Assembly (NCBI GenBank): GCA_025356665.1
Contig: JANXRV010000108.1
Coordinates: 1 to 64,000 of the forward strand
Length of the DNA: 64,000 nucleotides
DNA from: CAITSH01 sp025356665
GTDB taxonomy: Bacteria; Pseudomonadota; Gammaproteobacteria; Burkholderiales; SG8-39
Direction: 5' to 3'
In this document: piece by piece, positions 15,183-23,476 of the stretch
Numbering within the stretch: position 1 is the first letter of the stretch
Layout of the letters: each line of letters opens with the position of its first letter
Program-made: the position numbers and the translations under genes
Notes under the pieces: model-generated
What the model saw: the letters and a program-made list of their open reading frames with translations, nothing else
Databases searched by the model: none
Told to the model about the DNA's origin: nothing

Positions 15183-17027
15183 TTGGCGCGATTCCGCTTA
15201 AGCAGAGGCAAGCTTATCATTTCGTTGAACATCAGATCGTTTGCCGCGCGCGGCACGCTTGCCGCCCATGCGGCGCTGTTTTTTCTCGCGCTGATGTTCT
15301 CGCAGCCCTTCCTGCTCTCGCACCACGCCTATCCGCTGCCGACCTTTTACCAGGAAGGGCTGGCCATCGCCCTTGGCCTGCTGGCCGTGGGGGCGATATT
15401 GCTTGCCCATCCGCGCGCGGGCCTGGTCATCCCGCATTCGGCGCTGTGGCTGCTGGCGTTCGCCGCCGTGCTCGGCCTGCAGGTCGAGCTCGAACTGGTG
15501 GCCTACTACGAGCAGGCGGTGATGGGGGGCTTGTACGTGTTGTGGGCGGCAATGCTGCTATGGCTGGGCAGCGAATTGCGACGCAGCCTCAGCCTGGAGC
15601 GCATTTGCGAGGTGCTGGCTTTTGCGTTGCTGCTGGCCGGCATGCTCAACGCCGTGTTCGGGCTGTTGCAGTATTTCATCGATGCGCGCGACCTGCCCAA
15701 GGCAATCTCGGCGATGCAGGGCCAGCACGCCTTCGGCAACATCAATCAAGCCAACCTGTTTGCGAACCTGCTTTGCCTGGCGCTCGCTTCCCTCGCCTAC
15801 CTGGTGCAGCGCGGGCGCTTGTCCGCCGGTTTTGCCGTTTTCGCCGGTACGCTGCTCTTGCTCGGTGTATCGCTGTCCAGTTCGCGCTCGGCCTGGCTTT
15901 ACCTCGTCTGGTTCGTGCTGCTGTCGGCTGTCTGGGCCGCATTGTCGCGTACGCCTGCGGCAAGGAAAATGCTGTTTTGGCTTGTCGGCGCGATGGTGCT
16001 GTCGGTGTGCATGGAAGTCTTTGTCCACCAGAGCGGTTGGTTTGTCGGTGTGGCCGGGCCGCCGGACACGATCAGCTCGCGCCTGGCTTCGCAAAGCATT
16101 TATGCGGAAAACGCCAAGCCTTCGATACGCCTGTTGTTTTGGCGGCAGGCGTGGCTGATGTTTGCCGATGCGCCGCTGCTAGGGGCGGGTTTTGGCGAGT
16201 ACGCCTGGAATTATTTTTTGCACATCGAATTGTTCGCCGATAGCGTGTTCCCCGGGCAGTCGCGTCATGCGCACAGTATTGTTCTCCAACTGCTGGCCGA
16301 AACAGGCTTGCTTGGCACAGCCTGTGTTGCGATCGCCGCCGGCACCTGGGCGTGGCGGTCGCGGCGCGTCGAATTCAAGTTGGCGGAGTGGTGGTTGTTT
16401 GCGCTCGTCGGTGTCGAGGCCATACACAGCATGGTCGAATTTCCCCTTTGGTACGCCCATTTTCTCGGTCCGACCGCCGTGCTGATGGGGCTCACGGAAA
16501 AGGACGGTTTTCAGTCTGCGCTCGGCGCCAAGTTGCGGGCGGTGGTCGCCCTCATGCTGCTGATGGGGGCGCTGATCCTGGGGGCGACCTGGCAGAACTA
16601 CAACCGTTTTGAGGACTGGTTCCAGAGTTACCTGCGCATCCGGCGCGACGATCTGGCGAGTTTTCTCGGCTACCAGGATATTTTGTTCAAAATGGATCGT
16701 GCCCTGCTGCTGCGTCCGGCGATTGACCTGGCGATGACAGGTGCGATTTTGCCCGATCGCAACAACCTGGCCGACAAGCTGGAATTCAACGGCACGGCGC
16801 TGCGCTATGCGCCGATCTGGCCGGTTGCTTATAAACACGTGTTACTGCTTGCCCTGGATGGGCAGAATGAACGGGCGGTGGCTTACTTGCGCCGCGCGCT
16901 GTTGATGTACCCGGGCCAGTCCGAGCTGTTTTTGACGGCATTGCGGGCGGTATCGCATGACATCCCCGACGCCTTTCCGGCGCTGGAGGGCATGGTCGCA
17001 CGCGCCATAAAGGGTGAAAAGCCTTGA
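15183..17027 (+). CDS. PglL-type O-oligosaccharyltransferase (Wzy_C family)
   Basis: A protein of about 600 residues with 11-13 predicted membrane helices and a C-terminal soluble region. It has the Wzy_C/PglL signatures: FGNINQANLFANLL near 190, a large periplasmic loop ending in SRHAHSIVLQLLAETGLLG, and HSMVEFPLWYAHFLGP, which carries the conserved histidine of pilin ligases. Such enzymes move a lipid-linked glycan onto Ser/Thr of pilins or other periplasmic proteins. The TTG start at 15183 is uncertain; a later start near 15222 is possible. It stands 121 bases ahead of mshE on the same strand, so the pilins encoded downstream are the likely acceptors. Confidence 0.85.
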   Translation: MARFRLSRGKLIISLNIRSFAARGTLAAHAALFFLALMFSQPFLLSHHAYPLPTFYQEGLAIALGLLAVGAILLAHPRAGLVIPHSALWLLAFAAVLGLQVELELVAYYEQAVMGGLYVLWAAMLLWLGSELRRSLSLERICEVLAFALLLAGMLNAVFGLLQYFIDARDLPKAISAMQGQHAFGNINQANLFANLLCLALASLAYLVQRGRLSAGFAVFAGTLLLLGVSLSSSRSAWLYLVWFVLLSAVWAALSRTPAARKMLFWLVGAMVLSVCMEVFVHQSGWFVGVAGPPDTISSRLASQSIYAENAKPSIRLLFWRQAWLMFADAPLLGAGFGEYAWNYFLHIELFADSVFPGQSRHAHSIVLQLLAETGLLGTACVAIAAGTWAWRSRRVEFKLAEWWLFALVGVEAIHSMVEFPLWYAHFLGPTAVLMGLTEKDGFQSALGAKLRAVVALMLLMGALILGATWQNYNRFEDWFQSYLRIRRDDLASFLGYQDILFKMDRALLLRPAIDLAMTGAILPDRNNLADKLEFNGTALRYAPIWPVAYKHVLLLALDGQNERAVAYLRRALLMYPGQSELFLTALRAVSHDIPDAFPALEGMVARAIKGEKP

Positions 17028-17148
17028 TGGTGAGCGCAAGTGACGTTGCGGTTCGATTGCAAAGCAGGGTATTTTCGAGGTATTGATGGTGCTGATGCCA
17101 CGCGTTGGCGGTGGCTAAGCACTACGCTCAGGGGAGTAAGGTCGGCAA

Positions 17149-18843
17149 ATGGCGAAACCAGAAAAAATCCGCATCGGTGACCTTCTTGTGCAGGACAAGG
17201 CTATTTCGCAGGAGCAGCTACGCGAAGCGCTGGAGTTGCAAAAGCGCAGCGGGCGCCGGCTCGGTCGGGTGCTGGTCGAGTCTTCGTTTGTCAGCGAAGA
17301 CCAGATCAGCGAGGCCTTGTCGCGCCAACTCAATATTCCCTTTATCAACCTCAAGCAATTCACCTTCAACGTCGCCCTGGCACGCCGGCTGCCCGAAGTG
17401 CAGGCGAGGCGTTTTCGCGCGCTGGTGCTGGAGGAGCGTCAGCAGAGTTATCTTGTCGCGCTGGCAGACCCGAGCGACCTGTTTGCTTATGACGAATTGA
17501 CCCGGATTCTAAAGCGCGATATCGAACTGGCGGTCGTTAGTGAAAGTCTCCTGCTCGAATCCTTTGACCGTGTTTACCGCCGTACCGAGGAAATCACCAG
17601 TCTGGCGCGCGAGTTGGGGGACGACCTTGGTGAGGTGGTTGACTTTGGCGCGCTTAGCGCCGGCGCCGAGGATGCGCCCGTCGTCAAGTTGTTGCAGTCG
17701 GTATTTGAAGACGCGATCCAGGTGAAGGCCTCGGACATACACATCGAGCCAATGGAGGGGGCGCTGCGGATCCGTTTTCGCATCGACGGCAATTTGCAGC
17801 TCCAGACAGAGGCGGACAAGAAGATTTCCTCTGCCCTGGTGCAGCGGGTCAAGCTGACGGCGGGCTTGGATATTTCCGAAAAACGACTGCCGCAGGATGG
17901 CCGCTTCGATGTCAAGGCGCGCGGCGAGCAGGTTGATGTACGGATCTCGACCATGCCAACCCAGCACGGCGAGTCGATTGTCATGCGTCTGTTGAGCCGC
18001 GCCGCCGGTGTCCAGAGGCTAGACGGCATCGGCATGCCGGCGAGCCTGCTCAAGCGTTTCAGGGAGATTATCCAGCGTTCGTCGGGCATGGTCCTGGTGA
18101 CCGGCCCGACCGGCAGCGGCAAGACCACCACGCTTTACGCCGCGCTCGATGAAATGAATACCGTGGAGAAAAAAATCATCACGGTTGAAGATCCGATCGA
18201 ATACAGGCTTGCCGGCTTGAATCAGGTGCAGGTCAACGACAAGATCGACCTGAGTTTCGCCAGGGTACTGCGCTCGGCTTTGCGCCAGGACCCGGACATT
18301 ATTCTGGTGGGCGAAATGCGCGATGCGGAAACCGCACAAATCGGCCTGCGTGCCGCCATAACCGGCCACATGGTGTTATCGACAGTACATACACGCGATG
18401 CGGCGAGCACGCCGGTACGCCTGGTCGACATGGGGGCGCCGCCCTACATGGTCGCCTCGTCCCTGCACGCCGTGATCGCGCAGCGTCTGGTCAGGCTGGT
18501 ATGCGAGAGTTGCGCGCAGTCTTATAAGCCGACAGACCAGGAGTTGCACTGGTTGACCGTATCGGCGGGTGCCCACGCTGAGCCCTTGCAGCTGCGCCAG
18601 GGTCGCGGCTGCCAGCGCTGCAGCGGCACGGGGTTCCGCGGTCGAACCGGCGTGTACGAGATGCTGGAAATGGACCTGACCCTCATGGAGATGATCAGCC
18701 GCAACGACCCGGCCGGTTTCATGCGGGCGGCGGGGGAGCAGATGGCCGGCCACACCCTGCGCCATCATGCCGCGGCGCTGGTGGCCGCCGGCAAGGCGAG
18801 CGTCGCCGAGGCCATGCGCTTTGGCGATGAGGCTGACGACTGA
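17149..18843 (+). CDS. mshE: MSHA-type pilus assembly ATPase MshE
   Basis: A 564-residue GspE/PilB-family hexameric motor that drives pilus polymerisation. The N-terminus has two tandem MshEN motifs (RIGDLLVQDKAISQEQLREA at about 8, RLGRVLVESSFVSEDQISEA at about 37), the pattern that binds cyclic di-GMP in Vibrio MshE. Walker A GPTGSGKT is near 321, Walker B DPDIILVGEMRD near 383, and zinc-type CxxC pairs (CESC, CQRC) lie near 450-490. It is separated from mshG by 4 bases. The gene family, not just the fold, is indicated by the surrounding mshG-to-mshN set. Confidence 0.93.
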   Translation: MAKPEKIRIGDLLVQDKAISQEQLREALELQKRSGRRLGRVLVESSFVSEDQISEALSRQLNIPFINLKQFTFNVALARRLPEVQARRFRALVLEERQQSYLVALADPSDLFAYDELTRILKRDIELAVVSESLLLESFDRVYRRTEEITSLARELGDDLGEVVDFGALSAGAEDAPVVKLLQSVFEDAIQVKASDIHIEPMEGALRIRFRIDGNLQLQTEADKKISSALVQRVKLTAGLDISEKRLPQDGRFDVKARGEQVDVRISTMPTQHGESIVMRLLSRAAGVQRLDGIGMPASLLKRFREIIQRSSGMVLVTGPTGSGKTTTLYAALDEMNTVEKKIITVEDPIEYRLAGLNQVQVNDKIDLSFARVLRSALRQDPDIILVGEMRDAETAQIGLRAAITGHMVLSTVHTRDAASTPVRLVDMGAPPYMVASSLHAVIAQRLVRLVCESCAQSYKPTDQELHWLTVSAGAHAEPLQLRQGRGCQRCSGTGFRGRTGVYEMLEMDLTLMEMISRNDPAGFMRAAGEQMAGHTLRHHAAALVAAGKASVAEAMRFGDEADD

Positions 18844-18847
18844 CACG

Positions 18848-20080
18848 ATGCCTTATTTCGCCTACAAGGGCCGCAATTCGCGCGGGGAACTCGTCCAGGG
18901 GGTCATCGAGAGCAGCGATTCGGGCGCGGTCGCCGACCAGTTGCTTAATACCGGTGTGGCCCCCATCGACATCAAACTCACCGGCACGCCGGCGGTTGCC
19001 GGGGCGCAAAGCCTGTTCCAGCGGTTTTTTGCCAAGTCGGTGAACATCGAGGATCGGATGCTGTTCAGCCGGCAAATGTACACCTTGCTCAAGTCCGGGG
19101 TGCCGATCTTGCGTGCACTTTCGGGCTTGCGTGAGTCGAGTTCCAACCCGACCATGATCAGGGTGCTTGGCGATATTCGCGAAAGCCTGGATGCCGGACG
19201 TGAACTTTCCGCGGCGATCCGCAAGCACCCAAGCGTGTTCGATTCTTTTTACGTCAGCATGGTACGTGTGGGCGAAATGACCGGCCGGCTGGACGAAATT
19301 TTCCTGCGCCTGTTCGAGCATATCGAATTTGAAAAGGATATCAAGGCGCGCATCAAGCAGGCGATCCGTTATCCGATCATCGTCATTGCGGCGATGGTCA
19401 TCGCCATCGTGCTGGTGAACCTGTTTGTCATTCCGGCATTCGCAAAACTGTTCGCCGGCTTCAAGACGGAGTTGCCCATTTTCACCCGGATACTAATGGC
19501 CTCGTCAGATTTCACGCTCAAGTACTGGGCGCTGATCGCCATCGTCGCCGCGGTCGGCTACATCGGCGCGCGAGCCTACGTTGGCACTGAAAAAGGTCGC
19601 TATAACTGGGACAGACTCAAATTGAGGCTGCCGGTGGCGGGGCCGATTGTCGAAAAGGCCATGCTTGCCCGCTTCTCGCGGAGTCTCGCCATGGCGCTGC
19701 GCAGCGGCGTGCCGGTGGTGCAGGCGATGTCGGTGGTTGCGCTGGTCGCCGATAACGCGTTTATCGCGCAGCGCATCGAGCAAATGCGCGACGGCGTCGA
19801 GAGGGGCGAGAGCGTGCTGCGCACCGCCGTGACCACCGGCGTGTTCACGCCGGTGGTATTGCAGATGATCGCCGTGGGTGAGGAGGCCGGCGCGCTTGAC
19901 CGCTTGCTGCAGGATGTGGCCGAGATGTACGAGCGCGAAATCGACTATGACCTGAAAAACCTGTCGAGCCAGATCGAACCCATCCTGATCGTGTTCCTCG
20001 GTATCCTGGTTCTCATGCTGGCCTTGGGCGTGTTCCTGCCGATTTGGGATCTTGGCCAGGCGGCAATGTCCAATCGATGA
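18848..20080 (+). CDS. mshG: MSHA pilus inner-membrane platform protein MshG (GspF/PilC family)
   Basis: A 410-residue polytopic platform protein on which the ATPase acts. Two GspF domains are visible, the first from about 68 (LFSRQMYTLLKSGVPILRAL) and the second from about 270 (RFSRSLAMALRSGVPVVQAM), with membrane helices at about 170-195, 220-245 and 375-400. The start MPYFAYKGRN at 18848 is the family start; a frame opening inside mshE is rejected. Its stop overlaps the next prepilin gene (ATGA). Confidence 0.94.
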   Translation: MPYFAYKGRNSRGELVQGVIESSDSGAVADQLLNTGVAPIDIKLTGTPAVAGAQSLFQRFFAKSVNIEDRMLFSRQMYTLLKSGVPILRALSGLRESSSNPTMIRVLGDIRESLDAGRELSAAIRKHPSVFDSFYVSMVRVGEMTGRLDEIFLRLFEHIEFEKDIKARIKQAIRYPIIVIAAMVIAIVLVNLFVIPAFAKLFAGFKTELPIFTRILMASSDFTLKYWALIAIVAAVGYIGARAYVGTEKGRYNWDRLKLRLPVAGPIVEKAMLARFSRSLAMALRSGVPVVQAMSVVALVADNAFIAQRIEQMRDGVERGESVLRTAVTTGVFTPVVLQMIAVGEEAGALDRLLQDVAEMYEREIDYDLKNLSSQIEPILIVFLGILVLMLALGVFLPIWDLGQAAMSNR

Positions 20081-20604
20081 AGGTGCGGGGCCGCACCGCG
20101 CAATGCGGCTTGACCCTGATCGAATTGATCGTCGTGATAGTTGTCATCAGCCTGGTATCGGCGGTGCTGCTCAACCGGCTCGCGTATTACCAGGAATTTG
20201 CCGAAAAAGTCGCCATGGAGCAGACCGTCGGGGCCATGCGCAGCGGGCTGCAAATGAAAATTGCATCACTATTGTTGCGCGGCGAGCATGGGGAAATTCC
20301 CCGTTTGTCGAACCGCAACCCGGTCGAGTTCCTGGAACAAGCGCCGCAGCTCTACGCCGGTGAACTGGCCGACTCTGAGGGACAAAAGAACCTGCGCAGG
20401 GGCGGCTGGTTTTTCGATTCCAGACGCCGGGAAATTGTCTATATCGTTGATAAAGAAAATTATTTTTACCCCGGCCCGGATGGCGCCAACTGGGCGCGAT
20501 TCCGTGTGGTGGTCGAGTTTTCCAGTTTGGGTGGGGCGCTTGGTGGAGGCTTGGGGGCGGTGAGCATCGAGGCGACGAACGGGTTTATCTGGGATATGCG
20601 CTAA
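20077..20604 (+). CDS. Type IV prepilin-like protein at the mshF position
   Basis: A 175-residue pseudopilin. A short leader ends in CG, with prepilin peptidase cleavage expected before LTLIELIVVIVVISLVSAV; Glu5 is present. The rest is charged and lacks the disulphide loop of the major pilins. Its ATG overlaps the mshG stop, the place held by mshF in Vibrio MSHA operons. It is probably a minor pilin or assembly factor; the exact msh letter is inferred from position. Confidence 0.8.
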   Translation: MKVRGRTAQCGLTLIELIVVIVVISLVSAVLLNRLAYYQEFAEKVAMEQTVGAMRSGLQMKIASLLLRGEHGEIPRLSNRNPVEFLEQAPQLYAGELADSEGQKNLRRGGWFFDSRRREIVYIVDKENYFYPGPDGANWARFRVVVEFSSLGGALGGGLGAVSIEATNGFIWDMR

Positions 20605-20743
20605 GCCGCTTACAGGTGCCTGTTTTACGCAGGCGAGGGTGGCTGGTGTTGCGTTTTCCATGTTCTATTTGCCGTACCCCATCGTGCAGAGGACCGGTTG
20701 CTAATCGATGCCAAACGGGTCCATCTGCGGGATATGCCGGTTA

Positions 20744-20759
20744 TGTGATTTCGATCACA
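20744..20759. promoter_or_regulatory. Perfect CRP-type palindrome
   Basis: TGTGA-TTTCGA-TCACA matches the CRP/Vfr consensus half-sites exactly. It is centred about 82 bases before the transcription start expected from the promoter at 20800-20827, a typical class I activator spacing. It is the only such site I noticed in the window. It suggests cAMP-dependent control of the pilin genes. FNR-type sites differ in the outer bases, so FNR is less likely. Confidence 0.65.
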
Positions 20760-20799
20760 GACAGCGTTGCAAGGATCGAATACCGTCTCGCCCTAGCAC

Positions 20800-20827
20800 T
20801 TGACTTGCAAATATAAAAATATACCTT
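20800..20827 (+). promoter_or_regulatory. Predicted sigma-70 promoter of the pilin array
   Basis: TTGACT (20800-20805) and TACCTT (20822-20827) are separated by 16 bases within a markedly AT-rich stretch (about 20795-20880), unlike the GC-rich surroundings. It lies about 60 bases before the first pilin ATG and is preceded by the CRP-type site. With this promoter the pilins can be expressed more strongly than mshE-mshG. Confidence 0.55.
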
Positions 20828-20886
20828 TACTATTCCAACAGTTATAGACATTATCTTTACTAATTAATTAATTGTATGGGGGGCTT

Positions 20887-21336
20887 ATGCGTCAACAACA
20901 ACGTGGTTTTACCCTGATTGAACTCATCGTGGTGATCCTGATTCTGGGCATCCTCGCTGCTACTGCCGCCCCCAAGTTCTTCAATCTCCAGTCCAGCGCC
21001 CGTATTTCTGCGCTGAATGGCGCACGGGCTGCGGTGCAATCGGCCGCGTCGCTGGCCAACGCCCTTTCGCTCGCCCAGGGTAATAGCGCGACTTCCTCGG
21101 TCACCGTGGAAGGAAATACCATCGCCATGGTGAATTATTATCCCACCGCCAGCGGCATCATTGCTGCGGTTACTCTGGATTCGGGTACGTACACGTCGAG
21201 CAATAACGGGGCCTCGGTGGCCACCGTTGTGATGGCCGGTGCAACCACTCCGGCGTCCTGTGCTTTCAGCTATACAGCGGCCTCATCGACCAGTACCCCC
21301 CCCACGGTTCCCGTGCCGGTCACGTCGGGCTGCTGA
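20887..21336 (+). CDS. mshA: Major type IV pilin, MshA-like, subtype A (copy 1)
   Basis: A 149-residue prepilin. The 7-residue leader MRQQQRG is cut before FTLIELIVVILILGILAATA (Glu5 present). After the helix come SSARISALNGARAAV, SGIIAAVTLDSGTYTSSNNG and a C-terminal cysteine pair (PASCAF and the final GC) that should close a disulphide loop. The Ser/Thr/Pro-rich tail (AASSTSTPPTVPVPVTSGC) is a plausible O-glycan site given PglL upstream. It is the first of four tandem pilin genes and most similar to the third. A GGGGGG tract lies in the ribosome-binding position. Confidence 0.92.
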   Translation: MRQQQRGFTLIELIVVILILGILAATAAPKFFNLQSSARISALNGARAAVQSAASLANALSLAQGNSATSSVTVEGNTIAMVNYYPTASGIIAAVTLDSGTYTSSNNGASVATVVMAGATTPASCAFSYTAASSTSTPPTVPVPVTSGC

Positions 21337-21588
21337 CGAGGGGTGAGAGGAGTCCGGCCGCCGGTCCATGTGGTCGTGGCGGTCGGGCGATACAGGGCGG
21401 GCCGGGCTTTGTGCCCGCTTTGTATCAATGCCGTGGCCGTCGCCTTACCGTGTTATGGTCGCAAGTTGCGATAAGCGGGTGTGCGAGTTGGTTTGCTTGC
21501 TGTGCGACTTCCTGATGCCAAATACGCGTTCCAAGATTTCCTTTGGGTGGGGACAACAACGTGAAGCAATTGAAGGCAGGGGAATAAC
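21337..21588. other. Intergenic spacer between pilin copies 1 and 2
   Basis: The spacer begins with GACGAGGGGTGAGAGGAGTC and contains GATACAGGGCGGGC followed by a CCCGC-type complement, a candidate attenuator. The same order of blocks occurs after pilin copy 3, so the spacer was duplicated with its gene. Near its end, GTGAAGCAATTGAAGGCAGG (from 21561) resembles the start of pilin copy 4 but soon meets a stop codon. Confidence 0.5.
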
Positions 21589-22047
21589 GTGAAAAAACCG
21601 AAGACGGGATTTACCTTGATCGAGTTGATTGTCGTGATTCTCATTTTGGGCATTCTGGCCGCTGTTGCAGCCCCCAAATTCTTTAATCTCCAGTCATACG
21701 CGCGCATCTCGGCGCTGAATGGCGCGCGGGCCGCGGTGCAATCGGCCGCATCACTGGCAAACGGCACCTCCCTCGCCCAGAGCTTTAGCGCGGGATCCTC
21801 GGTGTCCGTGCAAGGCGTTTCCGTGGCGATGGTGAATTTTTATCCGGATGGTTCCAATCTCACCAGCGGCATTATCGGCGCGGTTAATTTGGATTCGTCG
21901 ACCTATACGAGCAGCGTGAGCGGTACATCGAGCACTTTTTCGATAGCCGGTGCACCCACCTCGGCGTCCTGCGCTTTCAGCTATACATCGGCGACAACGA
22001 GCACGGTTCCGCCTGTGGTTACCGCTGCGACCACGTCGGGCTGCTGA
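21589..22047 (+). CDS. Major type IV pilin, MshA-like, subtype B (copy 2)
   Basis: A 152-residue prepilin starting at GTG with a GGCAGGGG ribosome binding site. The leader MKKPKTG precedes FTLIELIVVILILGILAAVA. Subtype B markers are SYARISALNG, SFSAGSSVSVQGVSVAMVNF, YPDGSNLTSGIIGAVNLDSS and STFSIAGAPTSASCAFSY. It also ends in SGC, giving the same C-terminal disulphide loop. It is clearly closer to copy 4 than to its neighbours. Confidence 0.9.
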   Translation: MKKPKTGFTLIELIVVILILGILAAVAAPKFFNLQSYARISALNGARAAVQSAASLANGTSLAQSFSAGSSVSVQGVSVAMVNFYPDGSNLTSGIIGAVNLDSSTYTSSVSGTSSTFSIAGAPTSASCAFSYTSATTSTVPPVVTAATTSGC

Positions 22048-22251
22048 CGGTAGGAGGCGTGAGAACTAGCCCGACCGGATCATGCGGTCGGTCGCAAAGG
22101 GTGGGAGGTAGATTTTTATGTCCGTTTTGGGTGTCGGGGCTGAAGCGATACCATTCTGGCACGGCAGGTCAAGGTAAGCGGATGCGCGGGCTGCATTTTT
22201 TGGATTGATTGTTGTTTGAGTTGTTTGAGTTTTTGAGGCTAGATATGGGTT

Positions 22252-22734
22252 ATGGAAATTTCGATTTTGGCGTTTAAAACAAACGCAAAGCAATCTGAGG
22301 CAGGATTTACGTTGATCGAATTGATTGTCGTGATTCTGATTTTAGGCATTCTGGCAGCCGTTGCAGCGCCAAAATTCTTTAATCTTCAGTCGAGCGCCCG
22401 CATCTCGGCGCTGAACGGCGCGCGGGCTGCGGTGCAATCGTCCGCATCGTTGGCCAACGCCCTTGCGCTCGCCCAGGGCAATAGCGCAGCTTCCTCGGTA
22501 TCGGTACAAGGTACGACCATTACGATGGTGAATTTTTATCCGAATGCCAGCGGCATCATTGCCGCGGTGACCTTGGATTCGGGTACGTACTCGGCTAGTA
22601 ATAACGGGGCTTCGGTGGCCACCGTCACGATGGCCGGTGCGGTCACGCCGGCGTCCTGCGCTTTCAGCTATACAGCGGCGTCATCGGCCACCGTCCCGCC
22701 CGTGCTTACCACGCCGGTCACATCGGGCTGCTGA
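22252..22734 (+). CDS. Major type IV pilin, MshA-like, subtype A (copy 3)
   Basis: A 160-residue prepilin with a longer leader of about 18 residues (MEISILAFKTNAKQSEAG) if ATG 22252 is used; TTG 22267 would give 13. The mature part repeats subtype A: SSARISALNGARAAVQSSAS, NALALAQGNSAASSVSV, ASGIIAAVTLDSGTYSASNN, and the C-terminal pair PASC...TSGC. The helix is LAAVA rather than the LAATA of copy 1. Confidence 0.9.
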   Translation: MEISILAFKTNAKQSEAGFTLIELIVVILILGILAAVAAPKFFNLQSSARISALNGARAAVQSSASLANALALAQGNSAASSVSVQGTTITMVNFYPNASGIIAAVTLDSGTYSASNNGASVATVTMAGAVTPASCAFSYTAASSATVPPVLTTPVTSGC

Positions 22735-22913
22735 CGAGGCGTGAGACGATTTCGGCCACCGGTGCATGCGGTGGGCCGATACAGGGCGGGCGAGCAGCTT
22801 TTATGCCCGGCTTTTGCGTGTCGTGGTTGGAGTGTTATCCTGTTACGGTGGTAATTGGCCACCCTGATGCCAAGTCCTCGTTCCGGAACTTCTCTTTTGG
22901 AGCGCAAAATAAG

Positions 22914-23372
22914 ATGAAGCAATCGCAGGCAGGATTTACGTTAATCGAGTTGATTGTCGTGATTCTCATTTTAGGGATCCTGGCAGCCGTCGCAGCCCCC
23001 AAATTCTTTAATCTCCAGTCATACGCGCGCATCTCGGCGTTGAATGGCGCACGGGCTGCGGTGCAATCGGCCGCATCGCTGGCAAACGGCATGTCGCTTG
23101 CCTCGAGTTTTAGCGCCGGGTCCGCAGTGTCCGTGCAAGGGGTTTCCGTGGCGATGGTGAATTTTTATCCGGATGGTTCCGATTCCACCAGCGGCATTAT
23201 CGGCGCGGTTAACTTGGATTCGAGCACGTACACGAGCAGTGTGAGCGGTTCGGTGAGCACCTTCTCGATCGCCGGTGCACCCACCCCGGCGTCCTGCGCT
23301 TTCAGCTATGCATCGGCGACAACGACCACCCTCCCGCCGGTGGTTAGCGTTGCGACCACGACGGGCTGCTGA
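22914..23372 (+). CDS. Major type IV pilin, MshA-like, subtype B (copy 4)
   Basis: A 152-residue prepilin, leader MKQSQAG, starting at ATG 22914. It carries the subtype B blocks SYARISALNG, SFSAGSAVSVQGVSVAMV, SGIIGAVNLDSSTYTSSV and STFSIAGAPTPASC, and ends in TTGC. It is the last pilin before the terminator at 23425. Confidence 0.9.
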   Translation: MKQSQAGFTLIELIVVILILGILAAVAAPKFFNLQSYARISALNGARAAVQSAASLANGMSLASSFSAGSAVSVQGVSVAMVNFYPDGSDSTSGIIGAVNLDSSTYTSSVSGSVSTFSIAGAPTPASCAFSYASATTTTLPPVVSVATTTGC

Positions 23373-23424
23373 CGGTAAGAGGCATGAGGACTAGTCCGGC
23401 CGGGGCATGTGGTCGGTTGACACT

Positions 23425-23465
23425 GGGCGGGCCGGCGCGTTTTCGGTGCCGCCCTTTTTATTTTT
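23425..23465 (+). terminator. Terminator after the pilin array
   Basis: GGGCGG (23425-23430) pairs with CCGCCC (23449-23454), with some further pairing inside, and is followed by TTTTTATTTTTA. It ends the major-pilin transcripts; read-through would feed the minor-pilin genes that begin only 12 bases later. Confidence 0.75.
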
Positions 23466-23476
23466 AGAGGATACGC

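Noticed and set aside
20744..20759. FNR site as alternative reading of the palindrome
   Set aside because: FNR needs TTGAT-N4-ATCAA; here the outer bases are G and C, which fits CRP better.
22803..22913. Upstream extension of pilin copy 4
   Set aside because: Prepilin leaders are short; MKQSQAG at 22914 gives a normal 7-residue leader.
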